A DNA stretch of 64,000 nucleotides from Brevibacillus laterosporus DSM 25 (GCF_002706795.1 NZ_CP017705.1:3346501-3410500); one strand, 5' to 3'. Shown: positions 8,571-18,979, counted from the first letter of the stretch. The notes: generated by a model not told the origin, from the sequence alone. Program-made: numbers and translations.

Positions 8571-9746
8571 ATGAAGAGAATCGTGGCAGAACAATATCTA
8601 GCTCATGGTGGGGCTCTAGTAAATCGGTTGTTATCCCCTGTATTTGTAGAAGAGAATAATCAACGTTTACTTCCCTATCGTTTCGTTACCGTAGATGAAT
8701 GGACTTTGTCTGATATTGATTGCATAGGGATAGGAGCCTTTTCTCCGCTAAAGGGTTTTCTGACAGAAAGCGAGTATGATTCGGTGGTAGAGCACATGCG
8801 CTTACCTGATGGAACAGTTTGGCCGGTACCGATCACACTGGCAGTATCTAAAGAGTTTAGCAATTTAGCTATTGGTGAAAAGCTGGTATTGCGTGGAGAG
8901 GATGGTAAGAATTATGCCGTACTTACCGTACAGGATGTCTATCAACCTGACAAAAAGAGAGAAGCTATTCAAGTATACAAAACGACTGATCTAGCTCACC
9001 CTGGAGTGGCTAAGCTGTATCAGCGCCCCCCTTTCTATGTAGGTGGAAGCATACAGGTGATCCAACGCCCACAACCAGAGCTGTTTGCCAATTATTATTA
9101 TACTCCAAGTGAAACACGAGATTTTTTCAGACAACTGGGCTGGAAAAGCATCGTAGGTTTTCAAACGAGAAATCCGGTACATCGTGCCCATGAGTATATC
9201 CAGAAGGCGGCTTTAGAAATTGTGGATGGGCTCTTTTTAAATCCACTAGTAGGTCAAACAAAATCGGATGATATACCTGCGCATGTGAGAATGAAAAGTT
9301 ATTTCGTCTTACTGGAAAAATACTATCCTAAAAATCGTATTTTTTTGGGGGCATTTCCTGCAGCAATGCGTTATGCGGGGCCAAGAGAAGCAGTCTTTCA
9401 TGCCATGGTAAGAAAGAATTATGGGTGTACGCACTTTATCGTTGGACGAGATCATGCAGGCGTTGGCGATTATTATGGCACATATGATGCACAACATATT
9501 TTTTCAGAATTTACCCAAGAAGAGCTGGGAATTACGCTCTTGTTTTTTGAGCATAGCTTTTTCTGTCAAGCATGCCAAGGAATGGCTACGACGAAAACCT
9601 GCCCACATGACAAAGCTCATCGCGTTGCATTATCAGGTACTAAAGTACGGGAATTGCTCAGGAACGGTATTACTCCTCCACCAGAATTCTCACGTCCAGA
9701 AGTAGCGAAAGTGTTAATTCAAGGTCTTCGAGAACGAGTGAAATGA
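8571..9746 (+). CDS. sat: sulfate adenylyltransferase (ATP sulfurylase)
   Basis: Activates sulfate with ATP to APS, the first step of sulfate assimilation. It has 391 residues in the Bacillus-type single-chain form without an APS kinase domain. Active-site motifs are [12 protein letters not shown] near residue 195, [12 protein letters not shown] near 290, and the C-terminal KTCPHD...LSGTKVREL segment. The start is the least certain part: ATG at 8571 directly abuts GAAAGG, and a GTG at 8583 is the alternative. It shares the cysH promoter and is followed by a terminator. No cysC follows, consistent with an APS-type CysH. Confidence 0.93.
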   Translation: MKRIVAEQYLAHGGALVNRLLSPVFVEENNQRLLPYRFVTVDEWTLSDIDCIGIGAFSPLKGFLTESEYDSVVEHMRLPDGTVWPVPITLAVSKEFSNLAIGEKLVLRGEDGKNYAVLTVQDVYQPDKKREAIQVYKTTDLAHPGVAKLYQRPPFYVGGSIQVIQRPQPELFANYYYTPSETRDFFRQLGWKSIVGFQTRNPVHRAHEYIQKAALEIVDGLFLNPLVGQTKSDDIPAHVRMKSYFVLLEKYYPKNRIFLGAFPAAMRYAGPREAVFHAMVRKNYGCTHFIVGRDHAGVGDYYGTYDAQHIFSEFTQEELGITLLFFEHSFFCQACQGMATTKTCPHDKAHRVALSGTKVRELLRNGITPPPEFSRPEVAKVLIQGLRERVK

Positions 9747-9830
9747 AAAGGATAGTCTGTAAGAACACAGAAATAAAAAATGTGAATTTAGAGTGAAAAA
9801 GTGGATAAATACAGAGAAAAATAGACAATG

Positions 9831-9865
9831 CGCAGAGACGTACTAGCTTCTCTGCGATTTTTTTA
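9831..9865 (+). terminator. terminator of cysH-sat
   Basis: An 8-bp stem of CGCAGAGA (9831-9838) with TCTCTGCG (9849-9856), followed by a run of seven T. Confidence 0.85.
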
Positions 9866-10169
9866 TGTGTAGTATACATAGACGTACGGAGAATGAAACA
9901 GCAGATAACCAAGTGGACCATGAACGAATAGGTACCCAGAATAAAACGAATATTATATGTATTTTGAATGCGGAATGTTAAGGTTTTGGTCGATTCCGTT
10001 TTTTGAAGAACACGTAAGAGGGACAAATAACCAGAAAAAATTCTTTTGAAAAAAACAGGTATGTGAACATAAATTTGTGTATGCGCTTTCATTTATGAGC
10101 CGTAAGAGCCTGCTCAATTCTAGTGAGCAATCGTTCGGGAAAAAGTTTAATAAAAAGAATTTGATTTCA
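9866..10169. other. long non-coding gap before the ilv promoter
   Basis: AT-rich, with no ORF that has a ribosome site and family resemblance. It holds a second terminator-like hairpin (9971-10004: CGGAAT with ATTCCG, then TTTTTT) and a short hairpin TGCTCA/TGAGCA near 10111-10130. The first has no visible gene to terminate, so a small RNA cannot be excluded. Confidence 0.45.
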
Positions 10170-10198
10170 TTGACACGCATTTTTGGGCTGGCTATAAT
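10170..10198 (+). promoter_or_regulatory. promoter of ilv-leu operon
   Basis: TTGACA at 10170-10175 and a perfect TATAAT at 10193-10198, with a 17-base spacer. It is about 60 bases before stem I of the T-box. Confidence 0.85.
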
Positions 10199-10254
10199 CA
10201 GTCATAACAATTATTTTCAGACAATTCACATGACATTTTAAACTTTATTTTGAT

Positions 10255-10557
10255 TTGAGAGAATATTTCGATGGCTTTGATGAGGACATGATTGATTACT
10301 CATTCTTTCACAGAGAGTCCGGGTTGCTGAGAACCGGATAGGAACGTAATGAATTACTCGCCTCTGAGCTGTTAGCTGAACGATTTAGGTCTAGTAGGTG
10401 TAACCGCTTAGCGCCCGTTATCGCGCTGACAGTCAGATTAACCACTGACCTGTCCAAGGCTGAATCTCCGCGAGGAGTCAGCAAATTTGGGTGGTACCGC
10501 GAATCCCTTCGCCCCAATAAGACATCTTTCGTATGTCGGGGTGATGGGATTTTTTTA
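10255..10557 (+). ncRNA. T-box leader, leucine specifier (CUC)
   Basis: The T-box core TGGGTGGTACCGCG is at 10488-10501 and the terminator at 10503-10557 (stem of ATCCC..TCGCCCC with GGGGTGATGGGAT, then seven T). Stem I carries the GAGAGTCCGGGTTGCTGAGAACCGG apical region. The specifier is CTC at 10357-10359, set two bases before CTCTGAGC exactly as TTC is placed in the pheS T-box in this window. CTC reads leucine, as in the B. subtilis ilv-leu operon. Uncharged tRNA-Leu should allow readthrough into ilvB. Confidence 0.93.
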
Positions 10558-10605
10558 TGGAAAAAAAGACTTTTACTTTGATAAAAGGGATAGGGAGGAG
10601 AGAAG

Positions 10606-12330
10606 ATGATCGAGACCGCAGAACAGACGCGGATGTTACCTGAAATGAGATTTGGCGAAGAATTGACTGGGGCAGAAACCTTACTACGTTGCCTGTTGTT
10701 AGAAGATGTTGAGCACATTTTTGGTTATCCTGGAGGAGCCGTTCTACCAATTTATGACTCACTCTATGGCAGTCGTCTAAAGCATATTTTGGCACGGCAC
10801 GAACAGGGGGCCATTCACGCAGCTGATGGGTACGCAAGAGCGAGTGGAAAAGCTGGTGTAGTAGTTGCTACATCAGGACCAGGGGCTACAAATCTAGTCA
10901 CAGGCATTGCTACGGCACAAATGGATTCCGTACCGCTTGTCTGTATTACCGGTAACGTCGCACAGAACATGATTGGAACAGATGCTTTTCAGGAGGCAAA
11001 CATTACAGGAATTACCATGCCGATAACGAAGCATAACTATTTTATTCGTGATATCCGTGATATTCCACGCATCATAAAAGAGGCCTTTTATATTGCAACA
11101 ACAGGTCGTCCAGGACCGGTACTTATTGATATTCCCAAGGATGTTTGCAATAGTGTAGCACCATTTCAAGCACTTGAGAGTATTAGTGTTCGCGGTTATC
11201 ACCCTACTCTGGTACCCTCAGATGATGAGATGAAGCAGTTTATTACAGCGATTAATCAGTCCACACGCCCAGTTATAATGGCTGGAGGGGGCATTTTAGC
11301 TGCTAACGCTCATCAGGAATTGCTTGCCTTTTCAGAATTGACGCGAATCCCTGTTATCAGCACATTTATGGGACTAGGGAACTTTCCTGGAACACATGAA
11401 TTAGCACTTGGTATGCCGGGCATGCATGGTAATTATGCAGCTAATCAAGCTTTAATGAATGCGGACTGTGTGATTGGTTTAGGAGCACGGTTTGATGACA
11501 GAATTACGATGGGGCGCACCAAAGAATTTGCACCAAACGCCACGATTGTCCATGTAGATATCGATCCGGCTGAATTAGGAAAAAATGTTGAAACAGCGGT
11601 ATGTGTAGCAGGAGACATAAAGAGTACGTTAGAAAAAGCGTTATTGCTAGCTAAGCCGCTCGAAACCAGTGCATGGATGAAACAATTGCATGGATGGCAG
11701 AAAGCACACCCGTACAGCTATAAAAAAGATGGTCAATTAAAGCCGCAAGAAGTAATCGAAATGCTTTATGAAACAACAAATGGTGAGGCAATTGTGACAA
11801 CGGATGTAGGTCAGCATCAGATGTGGAGTGCGCAATATTACAAGGTAAAAAAACCGCGTTCATTTATTTCATCCGGTGGTCTAGGAACGATGGGCTTTGG
11901 TTTCCCAGCCGCAATCGGTGCACAGATTGCTTATCCTGACCGTACTGTAATCAGCATTGTAGGAGATGGCGGATTCCAGATGACCAATCAGGAGCTAGCG
12001 ATTTTAGCCCAACATAAGCTTCCTGTTAAAGTGGTTATCATAAATAATCAATGTCTAGGAATGGTACGGCAATGGCAGGAGATATTCTACGATCAGCGTT
12101 ATAGTTCAATTGATTTAACGTGTAGCCCTGATTTTGTTAAATTAGCAGAAGCCTATGGTATTAAAGGAATGCGGGCGACTACTTCAGCAGAAGCTCAGTC
12201 TGTCTGGAAGGAAGCATTGGAATTCAATGGTCCTGTGGTTATTGATTTTAGAGTAGCAGCTGGGGAAAATGTATACCCAATGGTGGCAGCTGGAAGCACG
12301 CTAGATCAAATGATGTTGGGGGATGAGTGA
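10606..12330 (+). CDS. ilvB: acetolactate synthase, catalytic subunit
   Basis: A ThDP-, FAD- and Mg-dependent enzyme condensing pyruvate to acetolactate (or with 2-oxobutyrate) in valine, leucine and isoleucine synthesis. It has 574 residues and three domains: N-terminal PYR with the catalytic glutamate in ARHEQGAIHAADGYA, the central FAD domain, and C-terminal PP domain with the ThDP motif GDGGFQMTNQELAIL...NN. It starts at ATG 10606 after GGGAGGAG. It is the first gene of ilvB-ilvH-ilvC-leuA-leuB and nearly touches ilvH. Confidence 0.97.
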   Translation: MIETAEQTRMLPEMRFGEELTGAETLLRCLLLEDVEHIFGYPGGAVLPIYDSLYGSRLKHILARHEQGAIHAADGYARASGKAGVVVATSGPGATNLVTGIATAQMDSVPLVCITGNVAQNMIGTDAFQEANITGITMPITKHNYFIRDIRDIPRIIKEAFYIATTGRPGPVLIDIPKDVCNSVAPFQALESISVRGYHPTLVPSDDEMKQFITAINQSTRPVIMAGGGILAANAHQELLAFSELTRIPVISTFMGLGNFPGTHELALGMPGMHGNYAANQALMNADCVIGLGARFDDRITMGRTKEFAPNATIVHVDIDPAELGKNVETAVCVAGDIKSTLEKALLLAKPLETSAWMKQLHGWQKAHPYSYKKDGQLKPQEVIEMLYETTNGEAIVTTDVGQHQMWSAQYYKVKKPRSFISSGGLGTMGFGFPAAIGAQIAYPDRTVISIVGDGGFQMTNQELAILAQHKLPVKVVIINNQCLGMVRQWQEIFYDQRYSSIDLTCSPDFVKLAEAYGIKGMRATTSAEAQSVWKEALEFNGPVVIDFRVAAGENVYPMVAAGSTLDQMMLGDE

Positions 12331-12331
12331 C

Positions 12332-12832
12332 ATGCAACGACATACATTAGCACTTTTGGTAAACGACCATCCCGGTGTTTTAACCCGAGTAGCCATTCTC
12401 TTTGGTCAACGTAATTTTAATATCGACAGTATAACTGTAGGTTCAACAGAAGAAGCAGGCTTGTCTCGAATGATTATTACAACAAACGGAGATGAGCATC
12501 AACTTGATCAATTGATGAAACAATTATGTAAGCTTATCGATGTTATCTCAGTAACTCATCTAAGCAAGGATCCAATGGTAGCAAGAGAAATTGCCTTAAT
12601 TCGGGTCCATGCTGAAGCAGCTCAACGGACGGAGTTAACTGGTATTGTTGAACCATTTCGTGCCTCCATTGTCGATATTGGTCCCACATCCATTATTATT
12701 CAGGCAACAGGTGATAGTGAAAAAATCGACGCCCTGCTAGCTTTGCTATCTCCATATGGGATTGAAGAATTAACACGAACAGGAAGCGTAGCAATGGCAC
12801 GCGGTTTAAGTCTGGAATTAATGCAAGTTTAA
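12332..12832 (+). CDS. ilvH: acetolactate synthase, regulatory subunit
   Basis: The small subunit that stimulates IlvB and mediates valine feedback. It has 166 residues with an N-terminal ACT domain (LALLVNDHPGVLTRVAILF) and a C-terminal IlvH domain. ATG 12332 sits 9 bases after GGGGG (12318-12322) and 1 base after the ilvB stop; the ATG at 12323 directly abuts that site and would overlap ilvB, so it is less likely. Tight spacing implies translational coupling with ilvB. Confidence 0.94.
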   Translation: MQRHTLALLVNDHPGVLTRVAILFGQRNFNIDSITVGSTEEAGLSRMIITTNGDEHQLDQLMKQLCKLIDVISVTHLSKDPMVAREIALIRVHAEAAQRTELTGIVEPFRASIVDIGPTSIIIQATGDSEKIDALLALLSPYGIEELTRTGSVAMARGLSLELMQV

Positions 12833-12905
12833 TCATTTATTTTAATAAAAATTGAATTTTTAAAATTTACAAATAAAACACCCAAAAACTAGGAGGAATT
12901 TACCC

Positions 12906-13928
12906 ATGATGAAAATTTATTATGAACAAGATGCTAATCAAGCTGCTCTATACGGAAAAACAATCGCGATCGTTGGATACGGTAGTCAAGGTCATGCACA
13001 AGCCCAAAACCTACGTGATAGTGGATACCGAGTAATCATTGGTCTACGTCCAGGGAAATCGTGGAAACAAGCTGAGAATGATGGTTTTGAAGTGTACACA
13101 GTAGCAGATGCTACTAGTCAGGCAGATGTCATTCAAATTCTACTTCCAGATGAACATCAGGGGAATGTGTACAAACAAGAGATTCAACCAAATCTAAAAG
13201 CGGGAGCAACTCTTTCTTTCTCACATGGTTTCAATATCCATTTTGGTCAAATTGTTGCGCCTGACAATGTAGATGTCATTATGGTAGCTCCGAAAAGCCC
13301 TGGTCATCTCGTTCGCCGTGTATATGTAGAAGGGTTCGGTGTACCTAGCTTGGTAGCTATTCATCAGGATCATAGCGGAAAAGCATTAGAAACAGCTCTT
13401 GCTTATGCAAGTGGAATTGGTAGCACCAAAGCGGGGGTTATCGAAACCACGTTCCGTGAAGAGACAGAAACGGATCTGTTTGGTGAGCAAGCCGTATTGT
13501 GTGGTGGCGTATCTGAGCTAGTAAAAGCAGGATTTGATACGTTGGTAGATGCAGGGTACCAGCCTGAAATTGCTTACTTTGAATGTTTGCATGAATTGAA
13601 GCTGATCGTTGATTTGATGTATGAAGGTGGTTTAGCTCGTATGCGCTACTCGATCAGTGATACAGCAGAGTACGGTGACTACAACACAGGTCGTCGCATC
13701 GTAACAGATGAAACACGTCAAGAGATGAAAAAAGTGCTTGCTGAAATCCAGGATGGCACATTTGCACGTAATTGGATTTTGGAAAATCAAGCTAATCGCC
13801 CAGGTTTTAATGCTCGTCGCCGTTTGGAAAGTGAGCATGGTATTGAGCAAGTGGGTGAAAAATTACGCAATATGATGGCTTGGATTCAAAAAGAAAAGAA
13901 AGAAGAGCAAGCTCCAGTAAAAGCCTAA
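12906..13928 (+). CDS. ilvC: ketol-acid reductoisomerase
   Basis: Mg- and NADPH-dependent isomerisation and reduction of acetolactate in valine/isoleucine synthesis. It has 340 residues (class I length) with the Rossmann motif [17 protein letters not shown], the catalytic region [14 protein letters not shown], and the helical domain with [16 protein letters not shown] and the C-terminal [15 protein letters not shown] lies 9 bases before ATG 12906; a second ATG follows immediately. A 73-base AT-rich gap separates it from ilvH with no terminator seen. Confidence 0.97.
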   Translation: MMKIYYEQDANQAALYGKTIAIVGYGSQGHAQAQNLRDSGYRVIIGLRPGKSWKQAENDGFEVYTVADATSQADVIQILLPDEHQGNVYKQEIQPNLKAGATLSFSHGFNIHFGQIVAPDNVDVIMVAPKSPGHLVRRVYVEGFGVPSLVAIHQDHSGKALETALAYASGIGSTKAGVIETTFREETETDLFGEQAVLCGGVSELVKAGFDTLVDAGYQPEIAYFECLHELKLIVDLMYEGGLARMRYSISDTAEYGDYNTGRRIVTDETRQEMKKVLAEIQDGTFARNWILENQANRPGFNARRRLESEHGIEQVGEKLRNMMAWIQKEKKEEQAPVKA

Positions 13929-14008
13929 GAAATCATACAAGTTCAAATAGCAATCGCAGTATATGTATGGAGTCATAAACAAAATGAGAGCTGGGAGGAG
14001 GAAGTGTA

Positions 14009-15544
14009 ATGCGTACTATCGAGATTTTTGATACCACATTGCGCGATGGAGAACAATCTCCAGGAGTGAATTTAAGCATGAATGAAAAGGTGGAGATTGC
14101 CCTCCAACTCGAACGTTTGGGTGTTTCACGAATGGAGGCTGGTTTTGCCGCCGCCTCCCCCGGTGATCTTCGGTCGGTTGCTGAAGTCGCTAAACGAGTA
14201 AAAAATGCAACAGTTGTCAGCTTAGCTCGGTCTGTATCAGGAGATATTGATAAGGCTTATGAAGCACTACGTGATGCTCAAAATCCGTGCATTCATGTGT
14301 TCCTGGCTACGTCTCCGATTCATCGCGAGCATAAATTAAACATGTCAAAGGAGCAAGTGATTGAGCGAGCGGTGGCAGCGATCAAACATGCGAAAAAGTA
14401 CGTCCCTAACGTACAGTTTTCCGCTGAAGATGCCGGTCGTACGGAGATCACTTATTTAGCAGAGGTTGTGAGGGCTGCTATTGAGGCTGGGGCTAATGTT
14501 ATTAATCTGCCTGACACAGTTGGTTATTTGACACCACAGGAATACGGAAATATTTTTCGCGAAATGATTATTCGTGTCCCTGAAACGGCGAATATTAAGC
14601 TGAGCTGTCATTGTCATGACGATTTGGGAATGGCGGTTGCTAATAGCTTGGCAGCGATTGAAGCAGGAGTAACGCAAGTGGAAGGTACTATCAATGGAAT
14701 CGGTGAGCGAGCAGGTAATACCTCGCTGGAAGAAGTTGTGATGGCACTGGAAACAAGGAAAAGCTTCTATCAAGTTCAAACGAAATGGCAATTGAAAGAA
14801 ATTGCACGTACTAGCCAATTGGTCAGTCGTCTAACGGGAATGATTGTGCCTGGTAACAAGGCCATTGTAGGTGCAAACGCGTATGCGCACGAATCAGGTA
14901 TACACCAAGATGGCGTATTAAAAAATTCGGAAACCTATGAAATTATCCGTCCAGAAACGGTGGGGTACAAGTCGAATCTATTGGTACTAGGTAAGCATTC
15001 GGGGCGACATGCCTTTAAGGATAAGCTAGCAGAGCTTGGCTATCATTTGGAAGCAGAACAAATTGATACGGCTTTTCAGGCATTTAAAGTGCTATGTGAT
15101 AAAAAGAAAGAAGTAAGTGACGACGATATTTTAGCATTGATTGATGCGAAAATGGCGGATAGCGAAGAAATGTATCAGCTTGATTCCATTCAGCTTTCCT
15201 ATGGCAATCAAAGCACCCCTACAGCTAGCGTACGCATTATTCGTGCAGATGGTGAGATTCGTGAAGAAGCCGCTTGTGGCAATGGTTCTGTCGATTCTAT
15301 CTACAAGGCAATCGACAGAGCGATCGGTGAAGAGGTCACATTGATCGATTATAAAATTATCTCGGTTACACATGGGAAAGATGCTCTGGGAGAAGTGTAT
15401 GTTCGTCTACAGCAGGGAGATGAAATTTCTCAAGGAAGAGGGCTAAGTACCGATGTCATGGAAGCGAGTGCGATCGCCTATGTGCGAGCAATTAACAAGT
15501 TGATTCAAACACGCGGAGAAGTACTGGACGTACAGCCAGTATAA
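14009..15544 (+). CDS. leuA: 2-isopropylmalate synthase
   Basis: Condenses acetyl-CoA with 2-oxoisovalerate, the committed step of leucine synthesis. It has 511 residues: an N-terminal TIM barrel with FDTTLRDGEQSPGVNL and the metal-site HCHDDLGMAVANSL, a linker with GIHQDGVLK, and a C-terminal LeuA allosteric domain (about 390-505) that binds leucine. The start follows GGGAGGAGGA. It lies 80 bases after ilvC in the same operon. Confidence 0.97.
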   Translation: MRTIEIFDTTLRDGEQSPGVNLSMNEKVEIALQLERLGVSRMEAGFAAASPGDLRSVAEVAKRVKNATVVSLARSVSGDIDKAYEALRDAQNPCIHVFLATSPIHREHKLNMSKEQVIERAVAAIKHAKKYVPNVQFSAEDAGRTEITYLAEVVRAAIEAGANVINLPDTVGYLTPQEYGNIFREMIIRVPETANIKLSCHCHDDLGMAVANSLAAIEAGVTQVEGTINGIGERAGNTSLEEVVMALETRKSFYQVQTKWQLKEIARTSQLVSRLTGMIVPGNKAIVGANAYAHESGIHQDGVLKNSETYEIIRPETVGYKSNLLVLGKHSGRHAFKDKLAELGYHLEAEQIDTAFQAFKVLCDKKKEVSDDDILALIDAKMADSEEMYQLDSIQLSYGNQSTPTASVRIIRADGEIREEAACGNGSVDSIYKAIDRAIGEEVTLIDYKIISVTHGKDALGEVYVRLQQGDEISQGRGLSTDVMEASAIAYVRAINKLIQTRGEVLDVQPV

Positions 15545-15654
15545 TGACCAGTTTACAGCCAAAAGTCCAACGATTCGGATAGAGGGAAAATAGAGAGAAA
15601 CATCAAGGTCGGGACGTACCAGTTAGTTGAGAAGCGAAAGAGAGAGATCGAGAT

Positions 15655-16752
15655 ATGACAAAAACCTTTAATGTGGCCGTTCTTCCAGGAGATGGAATTG
15701 GCGCTGAAATTGTTGCGGAAGCGGTGAAAGTTTTAGATGTAGTAGCACAACAAACAGGCCATACCTTTCAGTTTACTTATGGTAAAATCGGTGGTTGTGC
15801 TATTGATGAAGAGGGGACACCGTTACCAGAGGAGACAGTACGCATATGTAAAGAAGCGGATGCGGTATTGCTAGGTGCAGTTGGCGGACCAAAATGGGAT
15901 CAAAACCCGGGGCATTTACGACCAGAAACAGGCTTGTTGGGGATTCGTAAAGCCTTAGGTCTATTTGCTAATCTGCGACCTGCGACAATGCATGAAAGCC
16001 TAGTAGAAGCATCTTCTTTAAAACCTGAGGTTGTAGCAGGCGTAGATTTAGTGGTAGTACGTGAATTGACGGGTGGTATCTACTTCGGTGACAAGAAGCG
16101 TTATATCGGAGAAGATGGTCAGGATACAGCAGAGGATTTGTTAGTGTACCGGGAGGAAGAAGTAGAGCGCATCATACGAACCGCTTTTGACATCGCCCGG
16201 AAACGGCAAAAGAGGCTCGTATCGGTGGATAAGGCAAACGTATTGGAAAGCTCACGCTTGTGGCGAAAGGTTGCTGATCGGGTTGCTACCGAGTACCCAG
16301 ATGTAGAACTCTCACACATGCTAGTTGACTCCTGCGCCATGCAGCTAGTGCGAGCACCAAAGCAGTTTGACGTGATTGTGACTGAAAATATGTTTGGCGA
16401 TATTTTAAGTGATGAAGCTGCCATGCTGACTGGTTCTATCGGAATGCTGGCTTCAGCGAGTCTTGCTTCAGGCAGCTTTGGATTGTATGAGCCAGTACAT
16501 GGTTCAGCACCAGATATAGCGGGTAAGGGTATTGCTAATCCGCTAGCCACGATTTTGTCTATAGCGATGCTACTACGATATTCACTTCATTTGGATGAAC
16601 ATGCAGACCGAGTCGAGCAAGCGGTATGGGCTGTATTAGAAGCAGGTCATCGTACAGGTGATCTAGCAGTCAATAAAGCAGAGGCACTTGGTACGATAGA
16701 AATGGGGCAGTTGGTTGTTGCTGAACTGAAGAAAGCAGTTATTTCCAAATAA
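15655..16752 (+). CDS. leuB: 3-isopropylmalate dehydrogenase
   Basis: An NAD- and Mg-dependent oxidative decarboxylation giving 2-oxoisocaproate, the third step of the leucine branch. It has 365 residues with [12 protein letters not shown] at the N-terminus, the substrate arginines in [31 protein letters not shown], and the metal/NAD segment [15 protein letters not shown]. It is the last gene of the operon because a terminator follows. leuC and leuD, which usually come next, are absent here. Confidence 0.97.
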   Translation: MTKTFNVAVLPGDGIGAEIVAEAVKVLDVVAQQTGHTFQFTYGKIGGCAIDEEGTPLPEETVRICKEADAVLLGAVGGPKWDQNPGHLRPETGLLGIRKALGLFANLRPATMHESLVEASSLKPEVVAGVDLVVVRELTGGIYFGDKKRYIGEDGQDTAEDLLVYREEEVERIIRTAFDIARKRQKRLVSVDKANVLESSRLWRKVADRVATEYPDVELSHMLVDSCAMQLVRAPKQFDVIVTENMFGDILSDEAAMLTGSIGMLASASLASGSFGLYEPVHGSAPDIAGKGIANPLATILSIAMLLRYSLHLDEHADRVEQAVWAVLEAGHRTGDLAVNKAEALGTIEMGQLVVAELKKAVISK

Positions 16753-16760
16753 AGATAAGT

Positions 16761-16805
16761 AAAAAGACCACTACAGAAGAATAAATTTTTCTGAGTGGTC
16801 TTTTT
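16761..16805 (+). terminator. terminator shared by leuB and ktr gene
   Basis: AAAAAGACCACT at 16761-16772 pairs with AGTGGTCTTTTT at 16794-16805. Being symmetrical, it can terminate both the ilv-leu operon and the convergent Ktr gene. Confidence 0.85.
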
Positions 16806-16819
16806 CGTTTTTTCTTTCA

Positions 16820-18166
16820 TTACCCGATCATAATTTTTCCCTTAGGATAGCGGAAGTACTCTTTTCGATTTCGTTGAGCTAGTGCAAAAGCGATAGTTAA
16901 CGGTCCTACCCGTCCGGCAAACATAGTTAAGGAGATGACGATTTTTCCGATATCAGATAAATCAGGGGTCAGTCCCATTGATAAACCCACCGTTGCAAAG
17001 GCAGAGACACTCTCAAAGAGAATCATTAAAAAATCTTTACCTGGTTCAGTAATCGTTAAAATCATACTTACAACAATTACGATAAATAAGGCAATCATCG
17101 TTACGGTTAGCGATTTATAAATCATATGAGGCAGAATACGTTGGCGATAGAAAATAACGTCTTCTCGCCCCTTTATCTGCGCCCATACGGCTCCTAATAG
17201 AGTGGCAAAGGTGGTGGTCTTAATACCGCCACCTGTAGATCCAGGTGAAGCCCCGATGAACATTAACACAATAATAAAGAACAAACTGGACTGACGCATG
17301 TCTCCAATACTTATCGTGTTGGAGCCAGCCGTTCTAGCTGTAACAGATTGATACAGCGCCCCAAAAAACTTACCAATGGGAGACAATGGTTGTAGAGTCT
17401 TGGCATTCGTAAATTCTAGAATCAAAATGGCTAAAGTTCCTACCACAATCAAAATGGCTGTTGTTGTTAGAACCACCTTTGTATGTAGTGACAATCGTTT
17501 TGTCTCGCGATACCCGTACACCTCTGCCATTACAATAAATCCAATCCCGCCTAAAATAATCAGCGCACAGACTGTTAGATTGACGATGGGATCACTCACA
17601 TACTTCGTTAAGCTACTGAATTCCCCCATGAGGTCGAATCCTGCATTGTTAAAGTTAGAAATGGAATGAAACATACCGTAATACAAAGCCTTAGCAAATG
17701 GCATATCAAAGGCAAAGCGAAGCGTAAGCAAAATTCCTCCAGTCAATTCAATCAAGCCTGTAAAGATCAGAAGCATCTTGGCAAGCCTGACTACACCTTC
17801 GATAGAAATTTGATTAAGTGATTCCTGCAACAAGAGCCGTTGTTTTAACGATATTTTTTTCCCCATAAGAAGAGCAAAAAAAGTAGCTAGGGTCATGAAT
17901 CCCAAACCACCTACTTGAATAAGTGCTAAAATCACCAGTTGCCCGAACATCGTAAATGTTGTCCCAGTATCCGTCACGACTAGCCCTGTCACGCAGGTAG
18001 CAGACGTAGAGGTAAAAAAGGCATTGATCCAAGACAGCCCTTGACCGTCATTCGTTGCGATAGGAAGGGTTAATAAGATGGTACCAATTGCAATGATAAG
18101 CGCAAAACCTAATACCAGTACCTTGGGTGGGCTTAAATGAAATTTTTTAATTAATTTTTCTAGCAT
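16820..18166 (-). CDS. potassium uptake channel subunit, KtrB/KtrD type
   Basis: The membrane pore subunit of a Ktr potassium uptake system. It has 448 residues with four M1-P-M2 repeats. The selectivity-filter segments are TSATCVTGLVV, SISNFNNAGFDL, VTARTAGSNT and SAFATVGLS, each followed by a hydrophobic helix; the gate loop GASPGSTGGGIKT lies in the third repeat. It starts at ATG 18166 after GGAAGGGG. The matching cytoplasmic RCK subunit is 7 kb away (25166-25819), as for the unlinked ktrC and ktrD of B. subtilis. I cannot tell KtrB from KtrD by eye. Confidence 0.92.
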   Translation of the reverse strand: MLEKLIKKFHLSPPKVLVLGFALIIAIGTILLTLPIATNDGQGLSWINAFFTSTSATCVTGLVVTDTGTTFTMFGQLVILALIQVGGLGFMTLATFFALLMGKKISLKQRLLLQESLNQISIEGVVRLAKMLLIFTGLIELTGGILLTLRFAFDMPFAKALYYGMFHSISNFNNAGFDLMGEFSSLTKYVSDPIVNLTVCALIILGGIGFIVMAEVYGYRETKRLSLHTKVVLTTTAILIVVGTLAILILEFTNAKTLQPLSPIGKFFGALYQSVTARTAGSNTISIGDMRQSSLFFIIVLMFIGASPGSTGGGIKTTTFATLLGAVWAQIKGREDVIFYRQRILPHMIYKSLTVTMIALFIVIVVSMILTITEPGKDFLMILFESVSAFATVGLSMGLTPDLSDIGKIVISLTMFAGRVGPLTIAFALAQRNRKEYFRYPKGKIMIG

Positions 18167-18424
18167 CGCAACCCCTTCCTTTACCTGATAGTACCTTTCA
18201 AGGAAATACGTCGTTATTTTATAGTATAACCGTTAAAAGTCAGGTCCTTCTTTGGTTTGTAGTGGAAACTTGCTCACAAGCGTAGCAGAAAATGAACCGT
18301 TCATCAATAAGCAAAAATACTGAAATCCTAATGAATATAACAGCAGAAAAAGAGCCTGAAACAGCAACAGAAGAACATAAATATATGAAAGAAAATGATA
18401 ATTTGCTCAAAAAACAGCACAATA
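18167..18424. other. gap between ktr gene and the small membrane-protein gene
   Basis: AT-rich. TATACT on the minus strand near 18231-18226 could serve the Ktr gene but has no good -35. A hydrophilic 52-codon frame on the plus strand (18292-18450) lacks a ribosome site and runs into a terminator, so I do not call it a gene. Confidence 0.4.
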
Positions 18425-18449
18425 CAAAAAAAGGCCCAACCAAGGCCTA
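18425..18449 (-). terminator. terminator of the 18447-18818 gene
   Basis: On the minus strand AGGCC, a short loop and GGCCT are followed by seven T. The stem overlaps the stop codon. Confidence 0.8.
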
Positions 18450-18818
18450 AAGAGAGTGTCTTTTCGTGCAAGGTGGCCATTGTATTTGGGCTTGTGGGTA
18501 ATGCTTTTGTAAGCGGCTTTCCATTAGATCATAGTCTATTGGTAAAAGTTCTTCCGTAGTAGGCTTGATTAGGGTTAAAACAATCCAATTTACATGGGAA
18601 TGCTTACCCGGTTCGGAGTATTTTTCTCCTTCATAAACCGCTTTTTTATACGTTAAAAGAAGATTTTGTCTGATATTACTAGGTGTATCTAATAAATGAA
18701 ACGTACCTTTTCGTCTAGCTTGCCTAAATGCACGTAAGGGATGAAATAAACGACTCATAAAATACCAACAAAGAAAGAAGCAACCAATGGGTAAAAGAAT
18801 TTTTAGTAATAAAGACAT
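18447..18818 (-). CDS. hypothetical protein with one N-terminal membrane helix
   Basis: A 123-residue protein I do not recognise. Residues about 3-22 form a hydrophobic helix (LLLKILLPIGCFFLCWYF), followed by a basic segment and a soluble C-terminal part with several conserved-looking aromatic and proline residues. I start it at the ATG at 18818. A GGAGG lies 14 bases upstream, a long spacing, so the start is tentative. Frame opening to 18950 gives no better start. A terminator overlaps its stop, supporting a real monocistronic gene. Confidence 0.6.
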   Translation of the reverse strand: MSLLLKILLPIGCFFLCWYFMSRLFHPLRAFRQARRKGTFHLLDTPSNIRQNLLLTYKKAVYEGEKYSEPGKHSHVNWIVLTLIKPTTEELLPIDYDLMESRLQKHYPQAQIQWPPCTKRHSL

Positions 18819-18979
18819 GAGGAAATGGGATGCCTCCTTTCTCGATTTCCTTGATCTATATGAATAAGAAGTATTGTTTTTGCATGAAAAAATAATCGAC
18901 ATACAAATTCGATTTCTTCTATATACGGAAATGGTTGATATAAGTTTCAAAAAGGATTATTGTTTTTAAAATAAAATAA

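Noticed and set aside
9670-10092. A 140-codon frame on the minus strand
   Set aside because: It overlaps the sat end and terminator, has no ribosome site, and its amino-acid make-up (F, I, L, C rich) is what AT-rich DNA gives by chance.
18292-18450. A 52-codon hydrophilic reading frame on the plus strand
   Set aside because: No ribosome site, and its 3' end reads through a terminator belonging to the minus-strand gene.
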